A DNA stretch of 64,000 nt from assembly GCA_003635265.1 (NCBI GenBank), contig PYIZ01000042.1, forward strand, positions 1-64,000, in the 5' to 3' direction. Below the pieces are notes generated by a model, which saw nothing but the letters and a program-made list of their open reading frames with translations, was not told the DNA's origin and made no database searches. The stretch comes from Candidatus Poribacteria bacterium (GTDB lineage Bacteria; Poribacteria; WGA-4E; PCPOR2b). Positions 28,932-37,874 of the stretch are shown one piece after another. The stretch's first letter is position 1; every line of letters starts with the position of its first letter. Made by a program: the position numbers and the translations under genes.

Positions 28932-30497
28932 ATGTCGAACGATAATCGTCAAGAGGATTTGGCAACGCAGATTAGAGAACTCCATCGGTCCGGTGAATTT
29001 GATAAGGCTTTAGAGATTAGTGAACATGCACTAGAATCCAATCCAGTAGACTTGAAGGCTTGTGATTCCCGATGGAGACTGATAGGCGAAATGTTTCCAG
29101 AAGAAGAGGCAAACAAAAGGGTTCGTCCTGAAATTGAATCTGTCCTCGGAACACACCCGGAAACCCCAGAGGTATTGGAAGCTGCCTACTCGGGATATAG
29201 ATGCCTTCCCGATGGCGCAAAGAATGTTCCAATGGAACTACTTGATAAAATGCTGCAATTCCCCGGAACCAAAGTTTATCAGAGTGCATTGTTCGGGTTA
29301 GCTGCACGGAGCCAAGATGTACGTCAAAAGTGGCACTATCATCAGCGCTTCATTGATGAGTGTACCGCTTCAGATGTCCCAGGACTATCTTGGTATTTAT
29401 TAGCGTATGAAAAAATGCTCTGGCTAGTTGAGGAAGATCGCTCACTGGCGAGTGATGACTCACTTGATGAGCTTATCGACCGATTCTTAAAAGCCCATCT
29501 TTCCTACTGTCAAGATACACGGCAGTGGTTCGGCTGGGGTTATACTGAAGCGGTTAAATGGCGACTCAAGTTCAACGTCCGATTGGACAAAGCGTTGGAA
29601 ATTTTAGAACGTGCTGAAATCAGATTAGGGGAAGAAGAGGAACAGGAATGGCTTATTAGACTCGACGGATCTGTAGAGGAAGCGCACAAGGACATCGCGC
29701 GCTTGCGCGGTGAAATCCACCTACAGCAGGAACGGTGGCGAGAATCGCATGACGCACTTGCAGCAAACGCACCGGATTTTTTGGGATCCCTATCGGATAG
29801 GTTTGACGAAAGTGCCATAAATTACCTCTACATGTTGGGACGGTCAGCAGAAGGAATAGAGGAATGGGATGAGGCGAGGCACTACTATGCCGATGCCCAC
29901 TTTGCATCTACGTCTCACGCCGAAGCCCGGGCAGGCTTGGAACGTGTCTATCATCAGATGCAGCGAGAGGCTACCGATACGTTTGAGGCATTCCTCAAAG
30001 ACACCGAAGCGGAGTACCGAATTCGAGAAGATGCCGATCGCGAAAAAATCCGTCAGGAGTTTATTGTTAACAGGCTTAATAAGAAAGCAACCGACTTTCG
30101 TTTAGAGACTTTAGAGGGAGAGATATACACGCTATCGGCAATGCGTGGAAAGGTTGTTCTACTTGATGTTGGGGCTTCGTGGTGTGGACCCTGCATCCAG
30201 GTAATGCCTGAAGTCAAAATTGCCTACGAACGATTCAGCAATGATGATGTAGTTATCTGGGGAGTCAATAGTGGTGAAGCCCCTCAACAGGTGCGGAAAT
30301 TTCTAGATGAACATCAGCTGCCATGGCCCATTTTGCTTGACCCGCATCGGGAGGTGAGAAAAGCCTATCAGATTAAAGCAATACCATTTTTTATTCTGAT
30401 TGATAAAGCTGGTAATTGGCAATATAGTTTTATCGGCTCAAATCTCATAGATGGTCAGCCATTAATTTGGCTGGTTGAAGCACTCCTAGCAGATTGA
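28932..30497 (+). CDS. TPR-like and thioredoxin-domain protein, copy 1
   Basis: A 521-residue protein with AAAGGAG before the ATG. The first ~375 residues are helical, with TPR-like segments (SGEFDKALEISEHALESNP, EEWDEARHYYADAHF). The last ~135 residues are an AhpC/TSA-TlpA-type thioredoxin domain: ATDFRLETLEGE, LSAMRGKVVLLDVGASWCGPC (CxxC at about 418-421), and cis-Pro segment KAIPFFILID. TlpA/ResA-type proteins reduce disulfides, but these are usually exported and this one has no signal peptide or anchor, so a cytoplasmic oxidoreductase with a protein-binding arm is the likelier reading. The next gene is a close tandem copy. Redox partner unknown. Confidence 0.9.
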   Translation: MSNDNRQEDLATQIRELHRSGEFDKALEISEHALESNPVDLKACDSRWRLIGEMFPEEEANKRVRPEIESVLGTHPETPEVLEAAYSGYRCLPDGAKNVPMELLDKMLQFPGTKVYQSALFGLAARSQDVRQKWHYHQRFIDECTASDVPGLSWYLLAYEKMLWLVEEDRSLASDDSLDELIDRFLKAHLSYCQDTRQWFGWGYTEAVKWRLKFNVRLDKALEILERAEIRLGEEEEQEWLIRLDGSVEEAHKDIARLRGEIHLQQERWRESHDALAANAPDFLGSLSDRFDESAINYLYMLGRSAEGIEEWDEARHYYADAHFASTSHAEARAGLERVYHQMQREATDTFEAFLKDTEAEYRIREDADREKIRQEFIVNRLNKKATDFRLETLEGEIYTLSAMRGKVVLLDVGASWCGPCIQVMPEVKIAYERFSNDDVVIWGVNSGEAPQQVRKFLDEHQLPWPILLDPHREVRKAYQIKAIPFFILIDKAGNWQYSFIGSNLIDGQPLIWLVEALLAD

Positions 30498-30628
30498 AGG
30501 CGCAAAAGATATACGTTCAGAACAATAGGTTGAATTTTAAGCCCAAATCGGAATATTGACGATTCATGTATTGCTTTATATGTCTACATTCCAAGAACTT
30601 CCTACGATCCCTGAAAGGAGGGGGGCAA

Positions 30629-32206
30629 ATGTTAGATAATAATCATCAACAGGATTTGGCAACGCAGATTGAAAACTATCATCGGTCTGGTGAATTTGAT
30701 AAGGCTTTAGAAATCAGTGAACGTGCACTAAAATCCAATCCGGTGGATTTGAAAGCTTGTAGCTCCCGATGGGAACTGATAGGCGAAATGTTTCCAGAGG
30801 AGGGGGCAAACGAAAGGGTTCGCCCTGAAATTGAATCGGTCTTGAGGGCACAGCCAGAGAATCCTGAAGTGTTATGGACTGCCTACTGGGGATATATGCA
30901 CCTCCCCGGTCACGCAAAGAATGTCCCAGACAACTTGTTTAAGAAAATGTTGCAATACCCTAGAACCAAAATTTATCAGGCTGCATTGTTAGGTTTAGCC
31001 GAACGGAGCCAAGAGGCATCTCAAAAGTGGCACTATTACCAGCGTATCATTGATGAGTGTACCGCCTCAGATTTCCCAAGCTCATCATGGTATTTCGGAG
31101 CACATGAAGACATACTGTGGTTAGCTGAGGAAGACCGCTCACTGGCAAGCGACGGCTTCCTTGATGAACTTATTGACCGATTGTTAAAAGCCCATCTTTC
31201 CTATTGTCAGGAGATACAGCAGTGGCTCGGCTGGGCTTATACGAAAGCGGCTAAATGGCGGCTCAAGTTCAACATCCGATTGGACAAAGCATTAGAAATT
31301 TTAGACCGTGCTGAAATCAGATTAGGGGAGGAAGAGGAACAGGAGTGGCTTGTTAGGTTCGTCGAATCTGTATCTGTAGAGGAAGCGCACAAGGACATCG
31401 CGCGTTTGCGCGGTGAAATCCATCTCCGGCAGGAACGGTGGAGAGAATCTTATGAGGAACTTGTAGCAAACGCGCCGGACCTTTTAGAATCGTTATGGGC
31501 AAGATTCAAAGAGGATACTATACATTACCTCTGGATGTTGGGACGGTCAGCAGAAGGAATAGAGGAATGGGAAAAGGCGAAACGCTACTATGCCGATGCC
31601 CATTTTGTACCTACCCCTCATGCCGAAGCCCGGGCGGGATTGGAACGTGTCTATCATCAGATAGGGCAAAGGAAAACCGCTGATACGTTTGAAGCTTTTC
31701 TCAAGGACACCGAAGCTAAATACCGGATTAGAGAAAGCACTGATCGTGAAAAAATCCAGCAGAGACTTATCACGAACAGGTTTAATAAGAAAGCGACGGA
31801 CTTTCGCTTAGAGACTTTAGAGGGTGAGACACACACACTATCGGCGATGCGTGGAAAGGTTGTTCTGCTGGATGTTGGTGCTTCATGGTGTGGTCCATGC
31901 CACATGGCGATTCCGGAGGTCAAAATCGTCTACGAACGATTCCGCGAAATCGATGATGTGATCATCTGGGGAATCAATAGTGGTGAAGCGCCTCACCAAG
32001 TGCGGGAGTTTTTGGATACCCATCAGCCGCCATGGCCCATGTTGCTTGACCCGCATCGGGAGGTGGGCAAGGCTTATCAGATTAAAGCAATACCGTTTTT
32101 TATTTTGATTGATAAAGCGGGAAATTGGCAATATAGTTTTGAGGGTTCACATCTCATAGACGGCCAACCATTAATTTGGATGATTGAAGCACTCCTAGCG
32201 GATTGA
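30629..32206 (+). CDS. TPR-like and thioredoxin-domain protein, copy 2
   Basis: A 525-residue paralogue of the preceding gene with the same architecture. It begins MLDNNHQQDLATQIENYHRS, and the thioredoxin motif is again WCGPC (about 420-424), followed by HMAIPEVKIVYERF and the KAIPFFILID segment. I start at ATG 30629, preceded by AAAGGAGGGGGG; an in-frame ATG at 30566 lies in the duplicated leader. The leaders of both copies share TCTACATTCCAAGA and CTGAAAGGAG, so the duplication included the 5' untranslated region. No signal peptide. Confidence 0.9.
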   Translation: MLDNNHQQDLATQIENYHRSGEFDKALEISERALKSNPVDLKACSSRWELIGEMFPEEGANERVRPEIESVLRAQPENPEVLWTAYWGYMHLPGHAKNVPDNLFKKMLQYPRTKIYQAALLGLAERSQEASQKWHYYQRIIDECTASDFPSSSWYFGAHEDILWLAEEDRSLASDGFLDELIDRLLKAHLSYCQEIQQWLGWAYTKAAKWRLKFNIRLDKALEILDRAEIRLGEEEEQEWLVRFVESVSVEEAHKDIARLRGEIHLRQERWRESYEELVANAPDLLESLWARFKEDTIHYLWMLGRSAEGIEEWEKAKRYYADAHFVPTPHAEARAGLERVYHQIGQRKTADTFEAFLKDTEAKYRIRESTDREKIQQRLITNRFNKKATDFRLETLEGETHTLSAMRGKVVLLDVGASWCGPCHMAIPEVKIVYERFREIDDVIIWGINSGEAPHQVREFLDTHQPPWPMLLDPHREVGKAYQIKAIPFFILIDKAGNWQYSFEGSHLIDGQPLIWMIEALLAD

Positions 32207-32232
32207 AGGCACAAGAATAGAGGATAGATGCT

Positions 32233-33276
32233 ATGCAAAACACCACGTGGGCGAGCGTAGACGAGAACGATCGCGCGATCAGAATCGAAACCGACAAACT
32301 CGAAGCGGTCATCCCCAAAAAGAACCCTAAACAGTGGATGACCGGAATCGAGAAGGGATCGTTTCTCGACAAAACCACCGGCTTCCGGGAAGTCGGGGAC
32401 GGCTTAATGGTGGTTGACTGGCTCATGGAAGCGGGCAGCGACGAAGACTACAGCGATCAGGTGACTGCCCCAGACGGGCACGGTGTCGGTAGGTACTCTT
32501 GGTACGAAAACGAGACCGAACCGGACCGACAATACTACACACGCATGTCACACGGCAGCAGCCATCGTAAGCGCATGGTCGAAGGACCACAACTCTGCCA
32601 CAGGATGAAGCCTGTCCAGCCGGAGGTTATCCTCGGCGCAGATTTTATCGTGGTTACAACCACGTATCAGTACGAATACGCCGCCCCCGGCCGCAAAGCA
32701 GGATCACGCTGGACACAACGGATTGTATTCCCGAAAGGTGAACGGTTCTTTGTATTGATGGACAAAATCGACAGCGTCAACGATTCGCCGGAGATGTTCC
32801 TCCGCAACGACACGCCGGGCTGCATCCGCCATGAAAAAGGCGATACGTTCAGCGAGATTTATCTCAGCTATCTGAGCGGTCCCAGCGGGGTACGTATCCC
32901 GTCCAGTGAATTCTTCACCCCGTTCCCGCCGGACTTGAAGTTCGGCTATCGCCGTGATCTGAACAGAACCCCGGAGTATTTCATTCGTGCATACCACTTG
33001 CAGGACAAGGAGACGGATGAGGAGGGTCCGTGGTTGGCAGGTCTAACGCTTGAACCGTCCGTAGTCTATGAGGCGTGGTGCAGCCAACGGCCCGGGGACA
33101 TCATCGTTATGATTGAGGAGATCCACGGCAAGCCTGTCAAAGCGGGTGATTCCTTCAGCGCAGTCCACATCGTGGGTTACTTTGACACAATCGAGGAGAT
33201 GCACAGCGTATATGACCGGCATAAGGGGCACACCGCGCTGACCGCTAACGCGTCAGGTTGGCAGTTGGTCAAGTGA
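32233..33276 (+). CDS. Uncharacterised beta-rich protein
   Basis: A 347-residue cytoplasmic-looking protein (no signal peptide, no membrane helix) with GAGGA before the ATG. I do not recognise the family with confidence. The composition (many aromatic and charged residues, alternating beta segments such as EVILGADFIVVTTTYQYEY and RWTQRIVFPKGERFFVLMD) and conserved-looking RNDTPGCIRHEKGD suggest a beta-sandwich like those of the galactose-mutarotase superfamily or a related sugar-handling protein. It starts 27 bp after the second thioredoxin gene and may be cotranscribed. It converges on the PhyH gene. Confidence 0.7.
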   Translation: MQNTTWASVDENDRAIRIETDKLEAVIPKKNPKQWMTGIEKGSFLDKTTGFREVGDGLMVVDWLMEAGSDEDYSDQVTAPDGHGVGRYSWYENETEPDRQYYTRMSHGSSHRKRMVEGPQLCHRMKPVQPEVILGADFIVVTTTYQYEYAAPGRKAGSRWTQRIVFPKGERFFVLMDKIDSVNDSPEMFLRNDTPGCIRHEKGDTFSEIYLSYLSGPSGVRIPSSEFFTPFPPDLKFGYRRDLNRTPEYFIRAYHLQDKETDEEGPWLAGLTLEPSVVYEAWCSQRPGDIIVMIEEIHGKPVKAGDSFSAVHIVGYFDTIEEMHSVYDRHKGHTALTANASGWQLVK

Positions 33277-33375
33277 AGGAACTGTTGTATCAGACAATCT
33301 TTCGATCACAGCGTCAAAATGCAGCGGTTACAGCAGAGAATGGCGGTCTTCTCTTGTGCGGTTCCGTGTTGCCCA

Positions 33376-34197
33376 TTACATTTCTCCCACACCCGGTTGA
33401 TTAAGAAAGCCGATCTCCAGAAACCGATTGATCCATCGCTGCCTCACTGCGCTGCCGTGCGGATTCGCCAGCCAATTCTTGGGATAAGTAAACTGGTGTG
33501 CGTTGCGTGAACCGGATTGGAGTCGCGCAATCTCCCGAAGTAGTTCGATACTCTCGGTAGTGTCTGGGTTTCGGAAGTATTCTGCGTTGCAGACGCGCCG
33601 GCCGGGCATTCCACCTAACGAGGCGTGCCAAGTGCGAATATCAAAGAGGACAACGTCTCCCGGCTGCGTCGGGACAGCTTGGCAAGGAACGCTTTCAAGG
33701 GGCACCTTATCTAAAGCCTCCTGAAACATCTCCCGTTCAGCACCTCTCAATAGATGTGATCCCGGAATGAAACGCAAGGCACCGGTTTCCGCTGTCACAG
33801 GGTCGAGATGAAAGTGGTACTTGACGGCGAGCTGCACCTCCTCTGAATTGCGTTGCCAGTTGCTATCGCTATGCCAATCGGTGTTGCCCACACTAAAGTG
33901 AGCGTCGGTGCCGTTACCGAGGACATCTTCGCCGCATATCTGTTGTGCAGGGACAAGGAAGCGGGGATCTTCAGTGAGCGATGCGAAAAAGGGCGTTTCC
34001 TCATTCATCATTCGCGTCCACTGTCCCAGCGTCCCATCGAAAGGTTCTTCTGGAAATGCGGCTGCCAATCCGTCACGATGTTCTCGGCTAATAATCTCCA
34101 GTTCGTCCGGTCTCAGAAGTTTCCGAAGAACGGCATAGCCGAAAGTTTTGAAGAAGTGAAGCTGGTTCTGATCGAGTCCGGGTGTTTGATCTGTCAT
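33376..34197 (-). CDS. Phytanoyl-CoA dioxygenase family protein (canonical HxD)
   Basis: A 273-residue PhyH-family Fe(II)/2-oxoglutarate oxygenase. The first metal ligands are His109 and Asp111 in NTDWHSDSNW. The distal His is in IRTWHASLGG, and an Arg follows in PGRRVCN, as needed for 2-oxoglutarate. Typical N-terminal segment DQNQLHFFKTFGYAVLRKLL, and RFIPGSHLLRG is the usual PGSH loop. The start at 34197 has GAGAGGAGGG upstream; a longer frame to 34272 overlaps the preceding gene's 3' end. It follows the APH-like kinase gene by 77 bp. Substrate unknown; PhyH enzymes hydroxylate diverse small molecules. Confidence 0.9.
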   Translation of the reverse strand: MTDQTPGLDQNQLHFFKTFGYAVLRKLLRPDELEIISREHRDGLAAAFPEEPFDGTLGQWTRMMNEETPFFASLTEDPRFLVPAQQICGEDVLGNGTDAHFSVGNTDWHSDSNWQRNSEEVQLAVKYHFHLDPVTAETGALRFIPGSHLLRGAEREMFQEALDKVPLESVPCQAVPTQPGDVVLFDIRTWHASLGGMPGRRVCNAEYFRNPDTTESIELLREIARLQSGSRNAHQFTYPKNWLANPHGSAVRQRWINRFLEIGFLNQPGVGEM

Positions 34198-34274
34198 TCC
34201 TGACCGTACCCTCCTCTCTGCGGTTAGCCTCCGCCGTTGCAAGTCAACTAGGCTTCTGTCCGTCACGTCCAATC

Positions 34275-35147
34275 TTATTCATTCTGCAATGACACCACCC
34301 TTCGGGCGAGGGCTTGCGATTTATGCCAATCTCCTCCTGATGCAGCCGCTAGGCGCGCGAAGGTCCAAAGCCGAACGCGTTCGGGATCCACATCTAGTAG
34401 ATCTGCAAATCTGCTGATTGTTGCAATCGGTTTTAAGCCCAACCGTTCTTTACAGTTGAGCAGATGCTGGGTCGCGTCGTAAGCTGGATCGCCATAAAAC
34501 GGTTTGGGATCAATGACGAGCCACGGTTCACGTTGTGCTCGAAGTACATTCCCCGCATGTAAGTCAGTCGCCAACAGGACATCACACGGTGCATCGTCTA
34601 ACAGTGCTTCAAAAATGTGTAATCCTTCCTTAGCAAGTCCTGCATCGGGCAAACGGTCTGCTTGTTCCACGGACTCTTTGACCCACGCGGCAATCATTTC
34701 TGACAATGGACGAAACGGATGTGTTTCAGGCAGCGGTCGCCACAATCTTTTCAAGAGTTTCGCAATGACCTGATCCTGTTCATTTTCAGGCTGTTCTCGT
34801 AGCGTGGTGCCGGGCTCGCAGCGTTCAAGTAGCATCGCGTTAAGTTCAAGGTCTGCCTCTAAAACGAAAACGGTTGGATCGCCAGCCCAAAAAAGCAATC
34901 CGTCTATTTCGTTTTCTGCTTCCATGTGAGGCAAGCCGAGTTTTAGTACAGCCGGTATCCCATCTTGTCGGACACATGGCGCGACCCAAGAACAACTCGC
35001 TTCCTCTTCAAACGGCGGACTAAGGGTCAGGGACCAGCGCTGCTTAAGATCCGTAATAGCTCTGGGTAACTCACCCAGCCAAGCAGCGCCATCAACTGTT
35101 TGGCTGCAATTGGTCGCAATTCGTTCAGGGATGGGAATATCGTGCAT
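34275..35147 (-). CDS. APH(6)-like aminoglycoside/hydroxyurea kinase family protein
   Basis: A 290-residue small-molecule kinase of the streptomycin 6-phosphotransferase (APH_6_hur) type. The catalytic segment is LLATDLHAGNVL, with Asp195 as base and Asn200; the metal-binding Asp213 is in PWLVIDPKPFYGDPAYD, followed by TQHLLNCKERLGL, all characteristic of the family. The N-lobe shows PAVLKLG with the likely ATP-binding Lys. The first His of the usual HGD motif is replaced (ATD), which is seen in other members. Whether it inactivates an antibiotic or phosphorylates a metabolite cannot be told. It is probably cotranscribed with the PhyH gene downstream. Confidence 0.85.
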   Translation of the reverse strand: MHDIPIPERIATNCSQTVDGAAWLGELPRAITDLKQRWSLTLSPPFEEEASCSWVAPCVRQDGIPAVLKLGLPHMEAENEIDGLLFWAGDPTVFVLEADLELNAMLLERCEPGTTLREQPENEQDQVIAKLLKRLWRPLPETHPFRPLSEMIAAWVKESVEQADRLPDAGLAKEGLHIFEALLDDAPCDVLLATDLHAGNVLRAQREPWLVIDPKPFYGDPAYDATQHLLNCKERLGLKPIATISRFADLLDVDPERVRLWTFARLAAASGGDWHKSQALARRVVSLQNE

Positions 35148-35589
35148 TCAAGAAGACCTATGTTCTTGATTAGGTAGGATTTCTTCCACGCTTCCGGTGC
35201 TAGATTTCACGGAGACTTTTGGGTGATTGGCTAATATGAATTGCCATTTTACAATTTCAGTGCCAATCTGTCAATAGAATTTCGGATGTGCGATATGAGA
35301 GAAATCCATCAGTCAGAGGGATTAGACCGAATTATAAATCCGTTGATCTACTAGTTGAACTGTGGTATTATACCTACACGTTGATAGTAGTAGGCATACT
35401 CCGTATGCCGTAACTCTTGTGCAAATTACAGCGTGGTAGACCATGCCTACTACCGTTTCCCGCTACATAGTTGACAAGCAAAACTCTAGTCATTATACTC
35501 CCAAGTAGAAAAAAGCTATACAATCCCTGTAGTTCGCACTTTGGATGAATCGCATCAATATACGCAGGCATTCAGAAAGGATCGAAAAA
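35148..35589. other. Intergenic region with nested inverted repeats
   Basis: About 440 bp between divergent genes. It is AT-rich near 35200-35350. It contains GTAGTAGGCAT (35387-35397) with its exact inverse ATGCCTACTAC (35443-35453), and a small hairpin GGCATAC-TCC-GTATGCC (35393-35409) that shares the left arm. I see no gene; promoters for both flanking genes must lie here. Confidence 0.6.
35387..35453. repeat. 67-bp inverted-repeat element
   Basis: Perfect 11-bp terminal arms (GTAGTAGGCAT / ATGCCTACTAC) enclose 45 bp, and the left arm overlaps a second 7-bp hairpin (35393-35409), allowing two alternative folds. It resembles REP/MITE-like elements and is not inside any gene. Confidence 0.6.
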
Positions 35590-37827
35590 GTGAGATTGGA
35601 TCAAATGATATTAAATATTGGACTAATAATAACACTTTGCTTTTGTATTTTAATAAACGGTGTGCCAGCCAAGAAACTAACCTTGGATGACATTTTCCCG
35701 ACCGATCGGGTGCTGGATGTACAAATCACGGTTGCAGATAAGGATTGGGATACAATCCGCTATCAGTCGCGGGATTTTTTCTCGGCGCTGCACGAGAGTC
35801 GCAAAGTCGCCCCACCTGAAGCACCTTACACCTACGTTGATGCGAGTGTGACGATTGATGGTGTGGTATTTCCCAACGTTGGGCTGCGCAAAAAGGGATT
35901 CCTCGGCTCGCTAAGTACCACGCGCCCCTCGCTCAAAATCAAGCTGAATCACGCCGACAAAGATGCCGAAATTGAAGGGTTGACCAACCTAACACTCAAC
36001 AACAACCAACAGGACATCAGTTTGATGAGCCAATTTATGGGGTATGCATTGTTTAATGCTGCTGGCTCACCTGCGTCCCGATGTGCCTATGCGAAGGTGA
36101 CGGTCAATGGGGTGAACCTCGGTGTCTACTCGCATGTGGAAACGGTTCGCAAATCATTTCTCAGACGCGCCTTTGGCACTGATGATGGGACGCTGTACGA
36201 GGGACCCTATGTCGATTTTTACGAGGGTTGGTTGGGCAGTTTCGAGCACAAAACCGGCAAGGACGCGCCGGGACGGGAGAAGATTCAGCAGCTCATTAAG
36301 GTACTCGAAGGTGATAGCAAAAACATTGAGGGTGCAATTGGTGAGTTGGTTGACCTTGATACATTCTACACATTTTGGGCGATAGAGGGGCTGCTCGGTT
36401 TTTGGGACGGTTATTCCGGCAACAACAACAACTTTTTCATCTATCTTAATCCGGAAACCGACAAATTTCATTTCTTACCTTGGGGCGCGGACTCGCTGTT
36501 TAGTAAGCACAGCAAACTCCGACACCACAACAAAGCCGGTGCACCTATCTCTGTGAAGACTCAAGGCTTGCTCACCCATAAGCTTTATCAACAGAAATCC
36601 AGTCGGGAGCGTTACGCCAAGGCAATGATGGGTATTCTTGAAAACTATTGGGATGAAGCGAAATTGCTAGCCGAGGTTGATCGTATCGACGCTATGGTCA
36701 GACCACACTTGGTCGATGCCCAACGCTCCTTTGGCTATGAGGATGAGGGAAAAGCCTATTCTCGTGGGATGGCATTGGAAGATACGCGGAAATTTATCCG
36801 CGAACGTCGTGTGGATATAACGAAAGAGATTGGGAGCGGAATGCCGGAATGGCGAGCAATTCCAAACGAGCCATACGTTACGAGGGAAGATGATTGGTCC
36901 AAGCGAGGAGAAAAATTATCGGGAAATGACATTTGGAGCGCTGCCGCAGCCGGAAACATTAAGGTGGTCAAGCAGAACTTGGCTAAAGGCGTGGATATCA
37001 ATGCCAAGGATAGTCTATTCGGTGCGACAGCCTTATCGTCGGCTGCACTGTTTGGGCATACTAAAATCATTGCGCTGCTGCTTGAGGCGGGTGCGGATGT
37101 CAATGCGAAGAATCGGGATGGTGGAACGCCATTGCATAACGCAGCGTTTCTCGGTCAATATGAAGCTGCGAAACTGCTGCTTGAGAACGGCGCGGATGTT
37201 AATATCAGAAACGGGGATGGTAGCACACCGTCGGATGCGGCAGCTGTGGATTGGGAGGCCACTCGTTTTATTCTTGGAATGTTGAGGATAAAAGTAGATA
37301 GGGAAAAGATAGAAGCCGGCAGAACCAGAGTTGTTGAGCTGCTCCGTCAACACGGTGCCACGACAGACACAAGGGGTGAGAGTAATGCTTTATGTGATGC
37401 TGTCAAAAGTGGAGACCTGCAAACCGTCAAGGAGCGGTTGGCGAACGGTGTGGATATCAATGGCGCGGATAGCGAATTCGGAGTGACCGCCTTGTCATGG
37501 GCGGCACTTCTGGACGCTACGGAAATCGCTAAATTTTTGATCGAAAAAGGTGCCGATGTCAATGCGAAGAGTCGAGACGGTAGCACACCGTTGCACAGTG
37601 CCGCTTTTCTCGGTCACACCGAAATCGCCGAACTGCTGATTCAGAAGGGCGCGGAGGTCAACCCAAAGAACCACAGGGACGAAACCCCGCTTGATGTCTC
37701 GGCAGTGGATTGGGAAACCACTAAATTTATTGCAGGACTGTTGGCTATAAAAGTAGATGCAGAAAAATTAAAAACTGGCAGAACCAAAATCATCGAAATG
37801 CTTCATCAACACGGTTCAGAACACTAG
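35590..37827 (+). CDS. Secreted CotH-kinase-family protein with two ankyrin blocks
   Basis: A 745-residue protein if GTG 35590 is used (AAAGG nine bases upstream); ATG 35545 or 35605 are alternatives. Residues ~6-28 (MILNIGLIITLCFCILINGV) are a signal peptide. Residues ~35-430 are CotH: VTIDGVVFPNVGLRKKG, TLNNNQQD, and FLPWGADSLF (about 298-306), equivalent to the PWDxD metal-binding site of these atypical protein kinases. The C-terminal ~300 residues contain two ankyrin blocks (ADVNAKNRDGGTPLHNAAF; ADVNAKSRDGSTPLHSAAF), each followed by a similar insert (VDWEATRFILGML; VDWETTKFIAGLL). An exported kinase joined to ankyrin repeats suits interaction with other proteins, possibly a host's; that is inference. 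Confidence 0.9.
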   Translation: MRLDQMILNIGLIITLCFCILINGVPAKKLTLDDIFPTDRVLDVQITVADKDWDTIRYQSRDFFSALHESRKVAPPEAPYTYVDASVTIDGVVFPNVGLRKKGFLGSLSTTRPSLKIKLNHADKDAEIEGLTNLTLNNNQQDISLMSQFMGYALFNAAGSPASRCAYAKVTVNGVNLGVYSHVETVRKSFLRRAFGTDDGTLYEGPYVDFYEGWLGSFEHKTGKDAPGREKIQQLIKVLEGDSKNIEGAIGELVDLDTFYTFWAIEGLLGFWDGYSGNNNNFFIYLNPETDKFHFLPWGADSLFSKHSKLRHHNKAGAPISVKTQGLLTHKLYQQKSSRERYAKAMMGILENYWDEAKLLAEVDRIDAMVRPHLVDAQRSFGYEDEGKAYSRGMALEDTRKFIRERRVDITKEIGSGMPEWRAIPNEPYVTREDDWSKRGEKLSGNDIWSAAAAGNIKVVKQNLAKGVDINAKDSLFGATALSSAALFGHTKIIALLLEAGADVNAKNRDGGTPLHNAAFLGQYEAAKLLLENGADVNIRNGDGSTPSDAAAVDWEATRFILGMLRIKVDREKIEAGRTRVVELLRQHGATTDTRGESNALCDAVKSGDLQTVKERLANGVDINGADSEFGVTALSWAALLDATEIAKFLIEKGADVNAKSRDGSTPLHSAAFLGHTEIAELLIQKGAEVNPKNHRDETPLDVSAVDWETTKFIAGLLAIKVDAEKLKTGRTKIIEMLHQHGSEH

Positions 37828-37874
37828 TCTTTCTTGTTCAAAGGTCGGACTAGATTCGACGGACTCATTTGGCA

